Below the pieces are notes generated by a model. That model had not been told where the DNA came from. It saw only the letters and a program-made list of their open reading frames with translations, and searched no databases. Of a stretch of 64,000 nt of DNA, positions 53,597 through 61,386 are shown piece after piece. The stretch is taken from assembly GCF_004801405.1 (NCBI RefSeq), contig NZ_SSOB01000001.1, positions 124,001 through 188,000 on the forward strand, in the 5' to 3' direction. A program made the translations under genes and the position numbers. This DNA is from Cohnella fermenti (GTDB lineage Bacteria > Bacillota > Bacilli > Paenibacillales > Paenibacillaceae). How positions within the stretch are numbered: position 1 is the first letter of the stretch; the number at the start of each line of letters is the position of its first letter.

Positions 53597-55141
53597 ATGA
53601 CTTCGACGGCTTCAATGACTTCAATGACTTCGACGGACAAGGCGGCAACGAGCCGCCCCAACATCCTGTTTATTCAGACGGACCAGCAGCGAACGGACAC
53701 CCTGTCCGCATACGGAGGAAGCGTATGCCGGACGCCGTATCTTGACGAGCTGGCAGAAGAGAGCGTCATCTTCGACAACGCCTACACGAGCTGTCCGGTG
53801 TGCACGCCGGCGCGGGCGTCCATCCAGACGGGGCTGTACCCGTTTAAGCACGGCATGCAGACGAACGGCTACGGAATGGGGAGCATGGTGCAGGAGCTTC
53901 CCGATACGCCGCGGCTGCTCAGCCGAAGGCTGGAGGGGGAGGAGATCAGCCTCGGCTACACGGGCAAGTGGCATCTGGGCACCTCCGGGCCGGAGGAACG
54001 GTACTCCGCTAACAATCTCGCCTATATCCGCTTCCCTGAGCTTACGGCCGGCATTCGCTCCTTGCCGACCGATGTCGGCTACGAGGGAGACGACTTCGGA
54101 GGACACGGGCTTGGGGGCATGCACTATCCGGAGTTCCAGGCCTACTTGAAGGAGCGGGGGCTGGAATGGAGCCTGATCAACAAAGTATCGGGCCACTTCG
54201 AGAATCACTTCTCCGCCGAGCTGACGACTCCCGTCGAAGGGACAGTCGAATACTACCTCGTCGATCGCGCCATACAGCACATCGACCGGTTCCGGGAGCG
54301 CGGCAAACCGTTCTTCTTCTCCTTGAACTTCTGGGGACCGCATGAGCCGTATATCGCTCCGACGAAGCATCTTGACCAGTACCGCGATGTCGAGATTCCG
54401 CCGTGGCCGAACTTCGGCGACGACGGGATCGGCAAGCCGTCCATCCATCGGGTGAAGCAGGGGAGCTCCCAATGGGAGGACTTCGTTCCGCACATTCGGC
54501 ACTATTACGCGTTCATGAGCAGCATCGACGAGCAGATCGGCCGGCTCCTGGACTTCTTGAAGGCCCGAGGGCTGTACGACAATACGATTATTGTGTTCAC
54601 GGCGGATCACGGCGAATCGCTCGGCATCCACGGAGGGCTGTGCGACAAGTCGTTCTACATGTACGAGGAGACGTGCCGGATTCCGCTGCTCGTCAAGCCG
54701 GCTGCCGGCATGGGAAGCCCGCGCCGGGAAGCGCGGTTCGTCGGAACCTGCGACATCCACGCGACGCTGCTCGACCTGGCGGGAGCCGGGGAGCCGTCCG
54801 CGGGAAGCGACGGGCGCTCGTTCGCCCCGATGCTGCAGGGAGAGGCGCCGTCCGATTGGCCGGATTGCATCGTCACGGAAGGGGCGGGGCTGGAGAATCT
54901 GATGTACACCCAGCGGATGCTCCGCCGAGGCAGGTTCAAGTATGTGTTCAACTGCGGAGATACGGACGAACTGTACGACCTGGAGAGCGACCCGCACGAG
55001 CTGGTCAACTTGATCGACGACCCGGGCAGCCGCGACGATGCGAACGAGATGAAGCGAGCGCTGGCGGAATGGATGGTGCGGCACGAGGACGGGCTGCTGA
55101 AGCAGTTCAGCCGTCTGCGGCTTGTTAACGGCATGAAGTAA
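53597..55141 (+). CDS. Type I sulfatase, Cys-type (second of two)
   Basis: 514 residues, RBS GGGAGAG. After a short Met/Thr/Ser-rich start that contains repeated MTS codons, NILFIQTDQQRTD (22-34) supplies the first metal Asp and CPVCTPARASIQTG (66-79) the C-x-P-x-R motif with Cys69 as formylglycine precursor. TADHGESLG carries further metal ligands. No signal peptide. It differs strongly from the other sulfatase, so the two probably remove different sulfate esters of one glycan. A terminator follows. Confidence 0.9.
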   Translation: MTSTASMTSMTSTDKAATSRPNILFIQTDQQRTDTLSAYGGSVCRTPYLDELAEESVIFDNAYTSCPVCTPARASIQTGLYPFKHGMQTNGYGMGSMVQELPDTPRLLSRRLEGEEISLGYTGKWHLGTSGPEERYSANNLAYIRFPELTAGIRSLPTDVGYEGDDFGGHGLGGMHYPEFQAYLKERGLEWSLINKVSGHFENHFSAELTTPVEGTVEYYLVDRAIQHIDRFRERGKPFFFSLNFWGPHEPYIAPTKHLDQYRDVEIPPWPNFGDDGIGKPSIHRVKQGSSQWEDFVPHIRHYYAFMSSIDEQIGRLLDFLKARGLYDNTIIVFTADHGESLGIHGGLCDKSFYMYEETCRIPLLVKPAAGMGSPRREARFVGTCDIHATLLDLAGAGEPSAGSDGRSFAPMLQGEAPSDWPDCIVTEGAGLENLMYTQRMLRRGRFKYVFNCGDTDELYDLESDPHELVNLIDDPGSRDDANEMKRALAEWMVRHEDGLLKQFSRLRLVNGMK

Positions 55142-55152
55142 TACGAGTACCC

Positions 55153-55183
55153 GACACGTCAGGGCGTTCCTGGCGTGTCTTTG
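55153..55183 (+). terminator. Terminator of the sulfatase/importer operon
   Basis: GACACGTCAGG and CCTGGCGTGTC form an 11-bp stem (one GT pair) with a 5-nt loop, followed by TTTGTG, 11 nt past the stop codon. Confidence 0.82.
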
Positions 55184-55236
55184 TGCACGATTGACCCGTG
55201 AGATCGAGCCTTCAGAACTATTTTCCGCAATGCCTC

Positions 55237-55265
55237 TTGACGAATATTAATATTGTCATTATGAT
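55237..55265 (+). promoter_or_regulatory. Sigma-A promoter of the NAD-salvage-type operon
   Basis: TTGACG at 55237-55242, 17-nt spacer, TATGAT at 55260-55265, 44 nt before the first start codon. The surrounding sequence is much more AT-rich than its neighbours. Confidence 0.75.
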
Positions 55266-55272
55266 AGTATCA
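55239..55272. promoter_or_regulatory. Candidate operators overlapping the NAD-salvage promoter
   Basis: GAC(G)AATATT and AATATTGTC are adjacent 9-bp arms, one with an extra G, filling the -35/spacer. TGATAGTATCA at 55262-55272 is a perfect 5-bp-arm palindrome covering the -10. Either would suit repression by the NrtR-like protein encoded in the same operon. Confidence 0.45.
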
Positions 55273-55309
55273 ACAAGACGAAATAAAACGATCAAGAGGA
55301 GTGACGACG

Positions 55310-56125
55310 ATGATCTGGCTGAACGGCGAACCTTTAACCTTCACGACGTTCCCGAACGGGGAGACGCTGGTCGACGGGGAACGAATCCGCACGCTGGCGG
55401 GAGAACGCAACGAGGTCACCTTCAAGTACGAGCAGGACGGCGATCTTCTGAAGCTGTATTTTGTGAGAAGCCATCTCGACGATCTGAGGCACTCCGCTTC
55501 TCTAACCGTTCAATATATGCCGTACAGCCGAATGGACCGGACGTCCGGCGGCTCCGTCTTCACGCTGAAGCACGTTGCCAAGCTCCTTAATGCCATGAAC
55601 TTCGACGAGGTGACGATTCTCGAGCCTCACTCCGACGTCACTCCCGCGCTGGTCGATCGGAGCCGTGTCCGTCCCGTAACGCTTGAGCTGCTGGGTCCCG
55701 TCCTTAAAGATATCGGCTTCGATGCGGAGAAGGATTACTTGTTCTTCCCGGATGCGGGCGCGCAGAAGCGATACGGCCACATCCCGGGCTACAAGCAACT
55801 TGTCGGCTTCAAGAGAAGGGACTTCCAGACGGGCCGAATCGAAGGGCTTGAGGTGGTCGGCCGCGCGGAGGCGGAGGGATTCAAAGCCGTCATCCTCGAC
55901 GATCTGTGCTCCTACGGCGGGACGTTCCTGCTGAGCGCGGAGCGGCTGAGAGAATTGGGCGCTTCGAACGTCTATCTGGTCGTCGCCCACTGCGAGAACT
56001 CCATCCATGAAGGCAAGCTCCCGACCTCGCCGCTGATCGATCGGGTGTACACGACGGACACTCTCTTAAGCGACACAGGCGCTCACTCGGACCGAATCCG
56101 GATTTTCCCCCAAGGAGGCTATTGA
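55310..56125 (+). CDS. Ribose-phosphate-pyrophosphokinase-like protein
   Basis: 271 residues; the ATG at 55310 is chosen for spacing from AGGAG. YMPYSRMDR and VTILEPHSD match the catalytic loop and His region of PRPP synthetases. VILDDLCSYGGTFLL (194-208, Asp197-Asp198) is the PRPP-type loop but lacks the usual IDTGGT. At 271 residues it is shorter than housekeeping Prs (~315), so it is not the essential enzyme. It is co-transcribed with a NadV-like gene. It may supply PRPP for NAD salvage, or act like the ADP-ribose-pyrophosphate synthetase of the NARP1 pathway. Confidence 0.8.
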   Translation: MIWLNGEPLTFTTFPNGETLVDGERIRTLAGERNEVTFKYEQDGDLLKLYFVRSHLDDLRHSASLTVQYMPYSRMDRTSGGSVFTLKHVAKLLNAMNFDEVTILEPHSDVTPALVDRSRVRPVTLELLGPVLKDIGFDAEKDYLFFPDAGAQKRYGHIPGYKQLVGFKRRDFQTGRIEGLEVVGRAEAEGFKAVILDDLCSYGGTFLLSAERLRELGASNVYLVVAHCENSIHEGKLPTSPLIDRVYTTDTLLSDTGAHSDRIRIFPQGGY

Positions 56126-56127
56126 TC

Positions 56128-57618
56128 ATGACAACCCCATTCGTATACCCGGCTACGCTGCTGTGCGACTTCTACAAGGTGAGCCATCGGAATCAGTACC
56201 CGCAAGGAACGGAGCTCGTCTACTCGACGTGGACGGCCCGCACGAGCCGCATCGGGGCCATCGACCGCACGGTCGCGTTCGGCTTCCAGGCGTTCATCAA
56301 GGAATTCCTGATCGACTACTTCGACAACAACTTCTTCGGCCGCGCCAAGGCGGACGTCGTGAACGAATACAAGAGAGTGCTTCAGTACGCTCTCGGGGCT
56401 AACGACCCGGACGCCTCGCACATCGAGCAACTGCACGATCTCGGCTATCTGCCGATCCGGATCAAGGCCGTCAAGGAAGGCACGCTTGTGCCGATCAAGG
56501 TGCCGATGCTGACGATCGAGAACACGCTCCCGGCGTTCTTCTGGCTGACGAACTACCTTGAGACGCTTATGTCGTGCCAGCTCTGGATGCCGACAACGAG
56601 TGCGACGCTCGCCTTCGAATACCGCAAGATTCTTGAGGACTTCGCCCGCCGCACGAACGGCGACGTCTCGGGGGTGCCGTTCCAGGGGCACGACTTCTCG
56701 ATGCGGGGCATGGGCTCGCTCGAAGCGGCGAAGGCCAGCGGGGCGGGGCACCTGCTCTCGTTCACGGGCACGGACACGATTCCGGCCATTCTGTACCTCG
56801 AGGACCACTACAACGCGAATATGGAAAAGGAACTGGTAGGAACGTCGATTCCCGCCACGGAGCATAGCGTCATGTGCGCGCACGGGCGAGACGAGATGGC
56901 GTCGTACCGTTACCTGATCAATGAAGTGTATCCGAGCGGCTTCGTCTCGATCGTGTCGGATACGTGGGATCTGTGGAGTGTGCTCGACGTCGTTATCCGC
57001 GGCCTGAAGGACGACATTCTGAGCCGGGACGGCCGGGTTGTCATTCGCCCGGACAGCGGCGATCCCGTCTTGATTCTGTGCGGCGACCCGGACGCGGAGA
57101 GCGAATTCGCCCGCAAGGGAGTGATCGAGGTGCTGTGGGACATCTTCGGCGGCACGGTGACGGAGCGCGGCTACAAGCAGCTCGACCCGCACATCGGCGC
57201 GATCTACGGCGACGCGATCACGATCGACCGCTGCCGCGAGATCTGCGAGAAGCTGGCGGCGAAGGGCTTCGCTTCGACGAACATGGTGTACGGCATCGGC
57301 TCGTTCACGTACCAGTACAACACGCGGGATACGTTCGGCTTCGCGCTCAAGTCGACGTTCGCCGTCGTGGACGGCGTGGAACGGAAGATCTACAAGGACC
57401 CAGCGACGGACCCGAACAAGATGAAGAAGTCGCAGACCGGACTCGTGCGCGTGGTGGAGCGGGACGGGGAGCGGACGTATGTTGACAACCTCGGCCGGGA
57501 GCAATACGATGGGTTTGATGAGGCCGATCGGCTGGAGGACGTGTTCGTCGACGGACGGTTGGTCCGCGAGCAGACGCTGGGCGAGATCCGCGGGGCGCTG
57601 CTTGGGAACTTGGGATAA
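56128..57618 (+). CDS. nadV: Nicotinamide phosphoribosyltransferase-like (NadV/NAMPT family)
   Basis: 496 residues, the family length. The start is the ATG at 56128, 9 nt after AAGGAGG. FYKVSHRNQYP, PFQGHDFSMRG, SFTGTDTIPA and SIPATEHSVM are NAMPT-family segments; His246 in the last aligns with the autophosphorylated His of human NAMPT, and VVIRPDSGDPV forms the phosphoribosyl site. It should join nicotinamide to PRPP to make NMN, or to a related activated ribose. It lies 2 nt after the PRPP-synthetase-like gene and 67 nt before the NrtR-like regulator gene. Confidence 0.92.
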   Translation: MTTPFVYPATLLCDFYKVSHRNQYPQGTELVYSTWTARTSRIGAIDRTVAFGFQAFIKEFLIDYFDNNFFGRAKADVVNEYKRVLQYALGANDPDASHIEQLHDLGYLPIRIKAVKEGTLVPIKVPMLTIENTLPAFFWLTNYLETLMSCQLWMPTTSATLAFEYRKILEDFARRTNGDVSGVPFQGHDFSMRGMGSLEAAKASGAGHLLSFTGTDTIPAILYLEDHYNANMEKELVGTSIPATEHSVMCAHGRDEMASYRYLINEVYPSGFVSIVSDTWDLWSVLDVVIRGLKDDILSRDGRVVIRPDSGDPVLILCGDPDAESEFARKGVIEVLWDIFGGTVTERGYKQLDPHIGAIYGDAITIDRCREICEKLAAKGFASTNMVYGIGSFTYQYNTRDTFGFALKSTFAVVDGVERKIYKDPATDPNKMKKSQTGLVRVVERDGERTYVDNLGREQYDGFDEADRLEDVFVDGRLVREQTLGEIRGALLGNLG

Positions 57619-57685
57619 TCGGAACTTGGGGCGGCAGACGGAACTTGAACAATAAATATAGAAGCAAGGGGAACGAACGGGGACG

Positions 57686-58453
57686 ATGAATGAGCACGCG
57701 AACGGCCACTACTCGGCAAGCTCTTATCGCACGCCCGACGGGGCTCCGTCGGATATCGTGATTTTCACCATTACCTCAAGCGAGAGAGCGGGCGCCAAGA
57801 AGGCATTGCCGACGCGCCGTCTCGAGGTGCTGCTGATCAAGCGGCAGAAGTGGCCGTTCGAAGGGCTCTGGGCGCTGCCCGGCGGGTTCACGAAGGAGAC
57901 GGAGACGGTCGAGGAATGCGCGCGGCGGGAGCTGGAGGAGGAGACGGGCGTGTCCGACGTCCACCTCGAGTACTTCAATGTGTACAGCAAGCCGGGCCGG
58001 GACCCGCGCGGGTGGATGCTGTCCCATGCGTTCGTGGCGCTCGTTCGCGAATCGTTCCTGGCGGGGCGGCGGACATCGGACGAAGCGGCGGACGTGGCGC
58101 TGATGCCGGTCGAGGACGCGGTCGGGCTGGAGCTGGCCTTCGACCACCGGAGCATTCTCGAGGACGCGCTGGAACGCATAAGGGTGCGAATGCTGACGAC
58201 AACGATAGCGAAGGAGTTCCTGCCGGAGGAGTTCACGCTGAGCGAGCTGTATCAGGTCATTCGTGCGGTCATTCCGTCGTTCGAGGAGAGGAACTTCATT
58301 CGGAAGGTGACGTCCACGCAGAGCCGCAAGGGCATCCTGGAGGAAGCGCGGGACGCAAGCGGCGAGCCGAAGACGTCGAACCGGTACTCGCAGCGCCCGG
58401 CGCAGTTGTACCGATTCACGGATTATTCTCCGATGCTGTCGATTTATGGGTGA
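57686..58453 (+). CDS. nrtR: NrtR-like Nudix/winged-helix regulator of NAD metabolism
   Basis: 255 residues. The N-terminal ~160 residues are a Nudix domain with an intact box at 67-89 (G-x5-E-x7-RELEEETGV), so hydrolase activity may be kept. The C-terminal ~90 residues (EFTLSELYQVIRAVIPSFEE, FIRKVTSTQSRKGILEEARD) match the winged helix of NrtR repressors, which sense ADP-ribose-type ligands and control NAD-salvage genes. It is the last gene of the operon it probably represses through the palindromes near 55250. A plain ADP-ribose pyrophosphatase is less likely given the wHTH tail. Confidence 0.87.
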   Translation: MNEHANGHYSASSYRTPDGAPSDIVIFTITSSERAGAKKALPTRRLEVLLIKRQKWPFEGLWALPGGFTKETETVEECARRELEEETGVSDVHLEYFNVYSKPGRDPRGWMLSHAFVALVRESFLAGRRTSDEAADVALMPVEDAVGLELAFDHRSILEDALERIRVRMLTTTIAKEFLPEEFTLSELYQVIRAVIPSFEERNFIRKVTSTQSRKGILEEARDASGEPKTSNRYSQRPAQLYRFTDYSPMLSIYG

Positions 58454-58457
58454 GGAC

Positions 58458-58484
58458 AAACTCCGGCCCGGCGACTGGAGTTTT
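58458..58484 (+). terminator. Terminator of the NAD-salvage-type operon
   Basis: AAACTCC and GGAGTTT form a 7-bp stem around a GC-rich 12-nt loop, followed by T and G residues, 4 nt past the stop codon. Confidence 0.7.
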
Positions 58485-58615
58485 GGCCGTCGCCATCCCC
58501 CCGTTCGAGCGCCGATGTGCGGGAAACCCGCCTAACGGCTTGCTCACCGGGCCATTTTAAGAGGTAGCCAAGGGGACTGGCGAGATCGGCAAAGGGCTAT
58601 TGAAGCAACCGAATG

Positions 58616-58668
58616 CCAAGGGCTGAGGCCGAAGAGGGGAATTCCCCAGCTTCGGCCTCAGCCCTTGG
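58616..58668. repeat. Very long near-perfect hairpin between convergent genes
   Basis: Two perfectly complementary 19-nt arms (58616-58634 and 58650-58668) enclose a loop that is itself almost fully palindromic (GGGGAATTCCCC, 58636-58647). It starts 15 nt past the DsbA/FrnE stop codon on the minus strand. Neither side has a proper T run. It may be a 3' stabiliser or a factor-dependent stop site. Confidence 0.85.
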
Positions 58669-58682
58669 CCCTTCTTGCCGTC

Positions 58683-59333
58683 TTACTCCGCCTCCGCCGC
58701 ACTCTCCGAATACGCCTTCTCGAGAGCCTGCAGGAACACCTCGGTCGGCTGGGCGCCGGATACGGCGTACTTGCGGTCGAGCACGAAGAACGGCACGCCG
58801 CGCACGCCGATCTGGGCGGCGAGCTGCTCGTCCTCGCGCACCTGTTCCGCGAAGTCGCGGCCTGCGAGCGCAGCCAGCGCGCCTTCGCGGTCAAGGCCGA
58901 TCTCCGCGGCCAGGCTCGCAAGCGTCTCGTGGTCGCCGATGTGCAGGCCGTCGGTGAAGTACGCCTTGAACAGCCGCTCCGCCATCTCGTTGCGCTTGCC
59001 GAACTGCGACGCATAGTGCGTCAAGCGGTGGGCGTCGAACGAGTTGGTGAGAATCGACTTATCCATATGGTAGTCGAGTCCGAGCGTCGCGGCTTGCGCG
59101 GTCAGGTTGCGGTTGTTCGCCGCAGCCTGCTCCACGGTCATGCCGTACTTGTTCGCCAGCATCTCGTTCACATTGTAATCCACGTCGCGCTTCGCGTTCG
59201 GATCGAGCTCGAAGCTGCGGAATTCCACCTCGATCTCTTCGCCGTGGGCGAATTGCTCCAGGGCGCCTTCCAATCTCCGCTTGCCGATATAACAGAACGG
59301 ACAGGCGAAGTCGGACCATACTTCCACTTTCAT
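58683..59333 (-). CDS. DsbA/FrnE-family thioredoxin-fold oxidoreductase
   Basis: 216 residues, usual length, no signal peptide so cytoplasmic. VEVWSDFACPFCYIGKRRLE at the N-terminus holds the CPFC redox motif (Cys11-Cys14). HMDKSILTNSFDAHRL and GVRGVPFFVLDRKYAVSG (the cis-Pro loop) are FrnE landmarks. Members act in thiol-disulfide exchange or polyketide/aromatic isomerisation. RBS AGGGAGGAA lies upstream of the ATG. It is a single-gene unit ended by the long hairpin at 58616. Confidence 0.93.
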   Translation of the reverse strand: MKVEVWSDFACPFCYIGKRRLEGALEQFAHGEEIEVEFRSFELDPNAKRDVDYNVNEMLANKYGMTVEQAAANNRNLTAQAATLGLDYHMDKSILTNSFDAHRLTHYASQFGKRNEMAERLFKAYFTDGLHIGDHETLASLAAEIGLDREGALAALAGRDFAEQVREDEQLAAQIGVRGVPFFVLDRKYAVSGAQPTEVFLQALEKAYSESAAEAE

Positions 59334-59485
59334 CGTTGTTCCTCCCTTTGCGGTTTGTGGCTATTATTAAATGTAACACACTTTATTTTCGGAAGAAACA
59401 GTAGAACCGAAGTCCACATCTTGCCAGTATGCGCTATAATAGGCCTTAAGAATCAGGTGACAAATAGCGCAGGGGAGGGTACTCA

Positions 59486-61225
59486 TTGACGGAGAATGCG
59501 TTGACGGAACGTCTGTCGAAGCTGCGACAGTTGTACGAGCGGCAGCGGGCTGCATCCCGATTGGCGGCTCATCGCGAGAAGTCGCTGCTCGAGTTGGGGC
59601 ATGTTGCTCACGCGAAGCTTCAAGCCGGAGACATCTCCGATCCCGAGCTGGGCCGGATCTCGCAGGCAGTCGGCAATTGGGACCGTATGCTGCAAGAGCT
59701 TCACGGGGCCGAAGGCCGGGCATCGGGGACGGAAGCGCCGGCTTCGGATTCGGTAGGATCGGACCGGGGAAGGAAGGGGGCGGCATCGCTTCCGGACAAG
59801 CTGTGGACAGCGGCTCGCCCGGTATGGAAGCATGGAGGCTTCGGTGCGCTGCTCTCGGTTGTGCTGCTTCTGGCACTTTGCCTGGCAATCGTTACGGTCG
59901 GGAATCGAGCGTTGAACCAGGGAGCCGATATCGGAAGAACGGCGATTGCCGAGCAGGTTCAAGGCGCTGTCGGGCAGGTGCAGGAGAAGCTTGGAGAGAC
60001 GGGGCAAGAGAGGCTGAACGGGCCGCTGGGCGAGCGAATCTCGGGGGGCATCCGCGATGCGCTGGAGAGCAAGCTGTCGGCAGTGACCGACCTGAGAAGC
60101 GGAATCGACTTCAATCTGCTGAAGGTGCCGACGACCTACCTGCTCGTTCACAACGTGGAATCCAAAGCGGAATTGAACACGGGAGGAGGGCTTGTCGCCA
60201 GCGAACTGAGGGTTCAGTCCGGTGTCTATGCCTTCCTTCTTGTTCCGCTGCTTGCGTTCCTTATCGGAGGCTATGTAGCGGCGAGGCGCATGCGGGTGCA
60301 GACGGCGAAGCAAGCGGCGGGGTTGGCGCTCGTGATCGGGGCCGTCAACGCAATCGTTCTTGCGCTGATGACAACCCTGTCGGGATTCTCCGCAGAGGCC
60401 GACCTGCCCGGAAGGGTCGGAAGCATTGGCATCGATTACAGCTTCTCCTTCTTCGGCGCCCTGCGCAACGGCTTCCTGCTGGGGGCTCTGTTCGGCTTCG
60501 CCGGGGCGATGCTCCGACTGTCTTCCTTCCGTTGGGCAAGGCACCTTCATGGAGGCATAATCCCTTATGGAGAGCCGATTCGACGAGCGGCGGCGACCGT
60601 AGCATACGGCCTGGGCATTAGCTTGCTCTACTCTCTTGCTGTGCTGTGGGGGACGGGGGCGCCGTCTCCTCTGCTGGTTTGGCTTCTTCCTCAAGTGGCC
60701 TTCTATGTATGGGGAATCGCGAACGGGAACGTGTTCCACATGACGAATCTGTTGGCAGGCCAGGGGCGGCAATTGGAGGTATCCGTGTTCGCCGGTATTC
60801 AAGGGACGGGAACGGGGGAGGCTGCGGCGGCATGGAACGGGTTCATCGCGGCTTCCGTCCTGATTCCGATCGTTCTGCTGCTGCTGGCGGGAATGAGGAT
60901 GAAGATGAATAGCGGCCGTTCGTCACAAACGGCGGCGGTATTCGGCCTCGTCTATGCCGGTCTCCTGTCCGTTCTTGCCATGCTGCTGAGGATCGGCGTA
61001 ACCGCGACGGGAAGCAGCGCCTTGTTCAACACGAAGTCGATCGCGATGACGGCGGGCTTCACTGTTCCGGGCGTGTTCATGACCAGCTTCGTTGCAGCTT
61101 ACGTGCTCGTCTCGATCGGCTTGAGATGGAGCTTCGGAAGACGGAGCAAGCTCAATTCGAAGGGAACTTCCCCGCTGCAAGAGCTATCCGGCGATCGGCC
61201 TCCGATGCAGCCTCCGATACAGTAG
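59486..61225 (+). CDS. Multi-pass membrane protein of unknown function
   Basis: 579 residues, TTG start with AGGGGAGGG upstream; a TATAAT at 59435 may be its -10 box. An N-terminal ~100-residue helical cytoplasmic segment (ERLSKLRQLYERQRAASRLA) is followed by a first span (~115-135), an external amphipathic region (~140-235, AIAEQVQGAVGQVQEKLGET) and about eight more spans up to residue ~555, with a short Ser/Lys/Pro-rich tail. No transporter, kinase or peptidase motif was recognised. No adjacent gene gives a clear functional hint. Confidence 0.75.
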   Translation: MTENALTERLSKLRQLYERQRAASRLAAHREKSLLELGHVAHAKLQAGDISDPELGRISQAVGNWDRMLQELHGAEGRASGTEAPASDSVGSDRGRKGAASLPDKLWTAARPVWKHGGFGALLSVVLLLALCLAIVTVGNRALNQGADIGRTAIAEQVQGAVGQVQEKLGETGQERLNGPLGERISGGIRDALESKLSAVTDLRSGIDFNLLKVPTTYLLVHNVESKAELNTGGGLVASELRVQSGVYAFLLVPLLAFLIGGYVAARRMRVQTAKQAAGLALVIGAVNAIVLALMTTLSGFSAEADLPGRVGSIGIDYSFSFFGALRNGFLLGALFGFAGAMLRLSSFRWARHLHGGIIPYGEPIRRAAATVAYGLGISLLYSLAVLWGTGAPSPLLVWLLPQVAFYVWGIANGNVFHMTNLLAGQGRQLEVSVFAGIQGTGTGEAAAAWNGFIAASVLIPIVLLLLAGMRMKMNSGRSSQTAAVFGLVYAGLLSVLAMLLRIGVTATGSSALFNTKSIAMTAGFTVPGVFMTSFVAAYVLVSIGLRWSFGRRSKLNSKGTSPLQELSGDRPPMQPPIQ

Positions 61226-61312
61226 AATAATTGAACTTGCACTAGAATCTGGCGTTCCTGGCGGTCTGCTGCAAGCGCGCAACGACGATTCTTCCATTCA
61301 AACGGCCAAGCT

Positions 61313-61341
61313 TTGACTATCTGCCGCAGAGGGATTATCTT
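61313..61341 (+). promoter_or_regulatory. Sigma-A-like promoter of the chemoreceptor gene
   Basis: TTGACT at 61313-61318, 17-nt spacer, TATCTT at 61336-61341, about 45 nt before the start codon. Confidence 0.6.
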
Positions 61342-61386
61342 ATAGGGATAACGGCCTACTGTGGCAGGAAAGGCGTGCAGCTATCG

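Noticed and set aside
58683..59333. Secreted DsbA in disulfide formation
   Set aside because: The CPFC protein has no signal peptide or membrane anchor, so the cytoplasmic FrnE-type assignment fits better.
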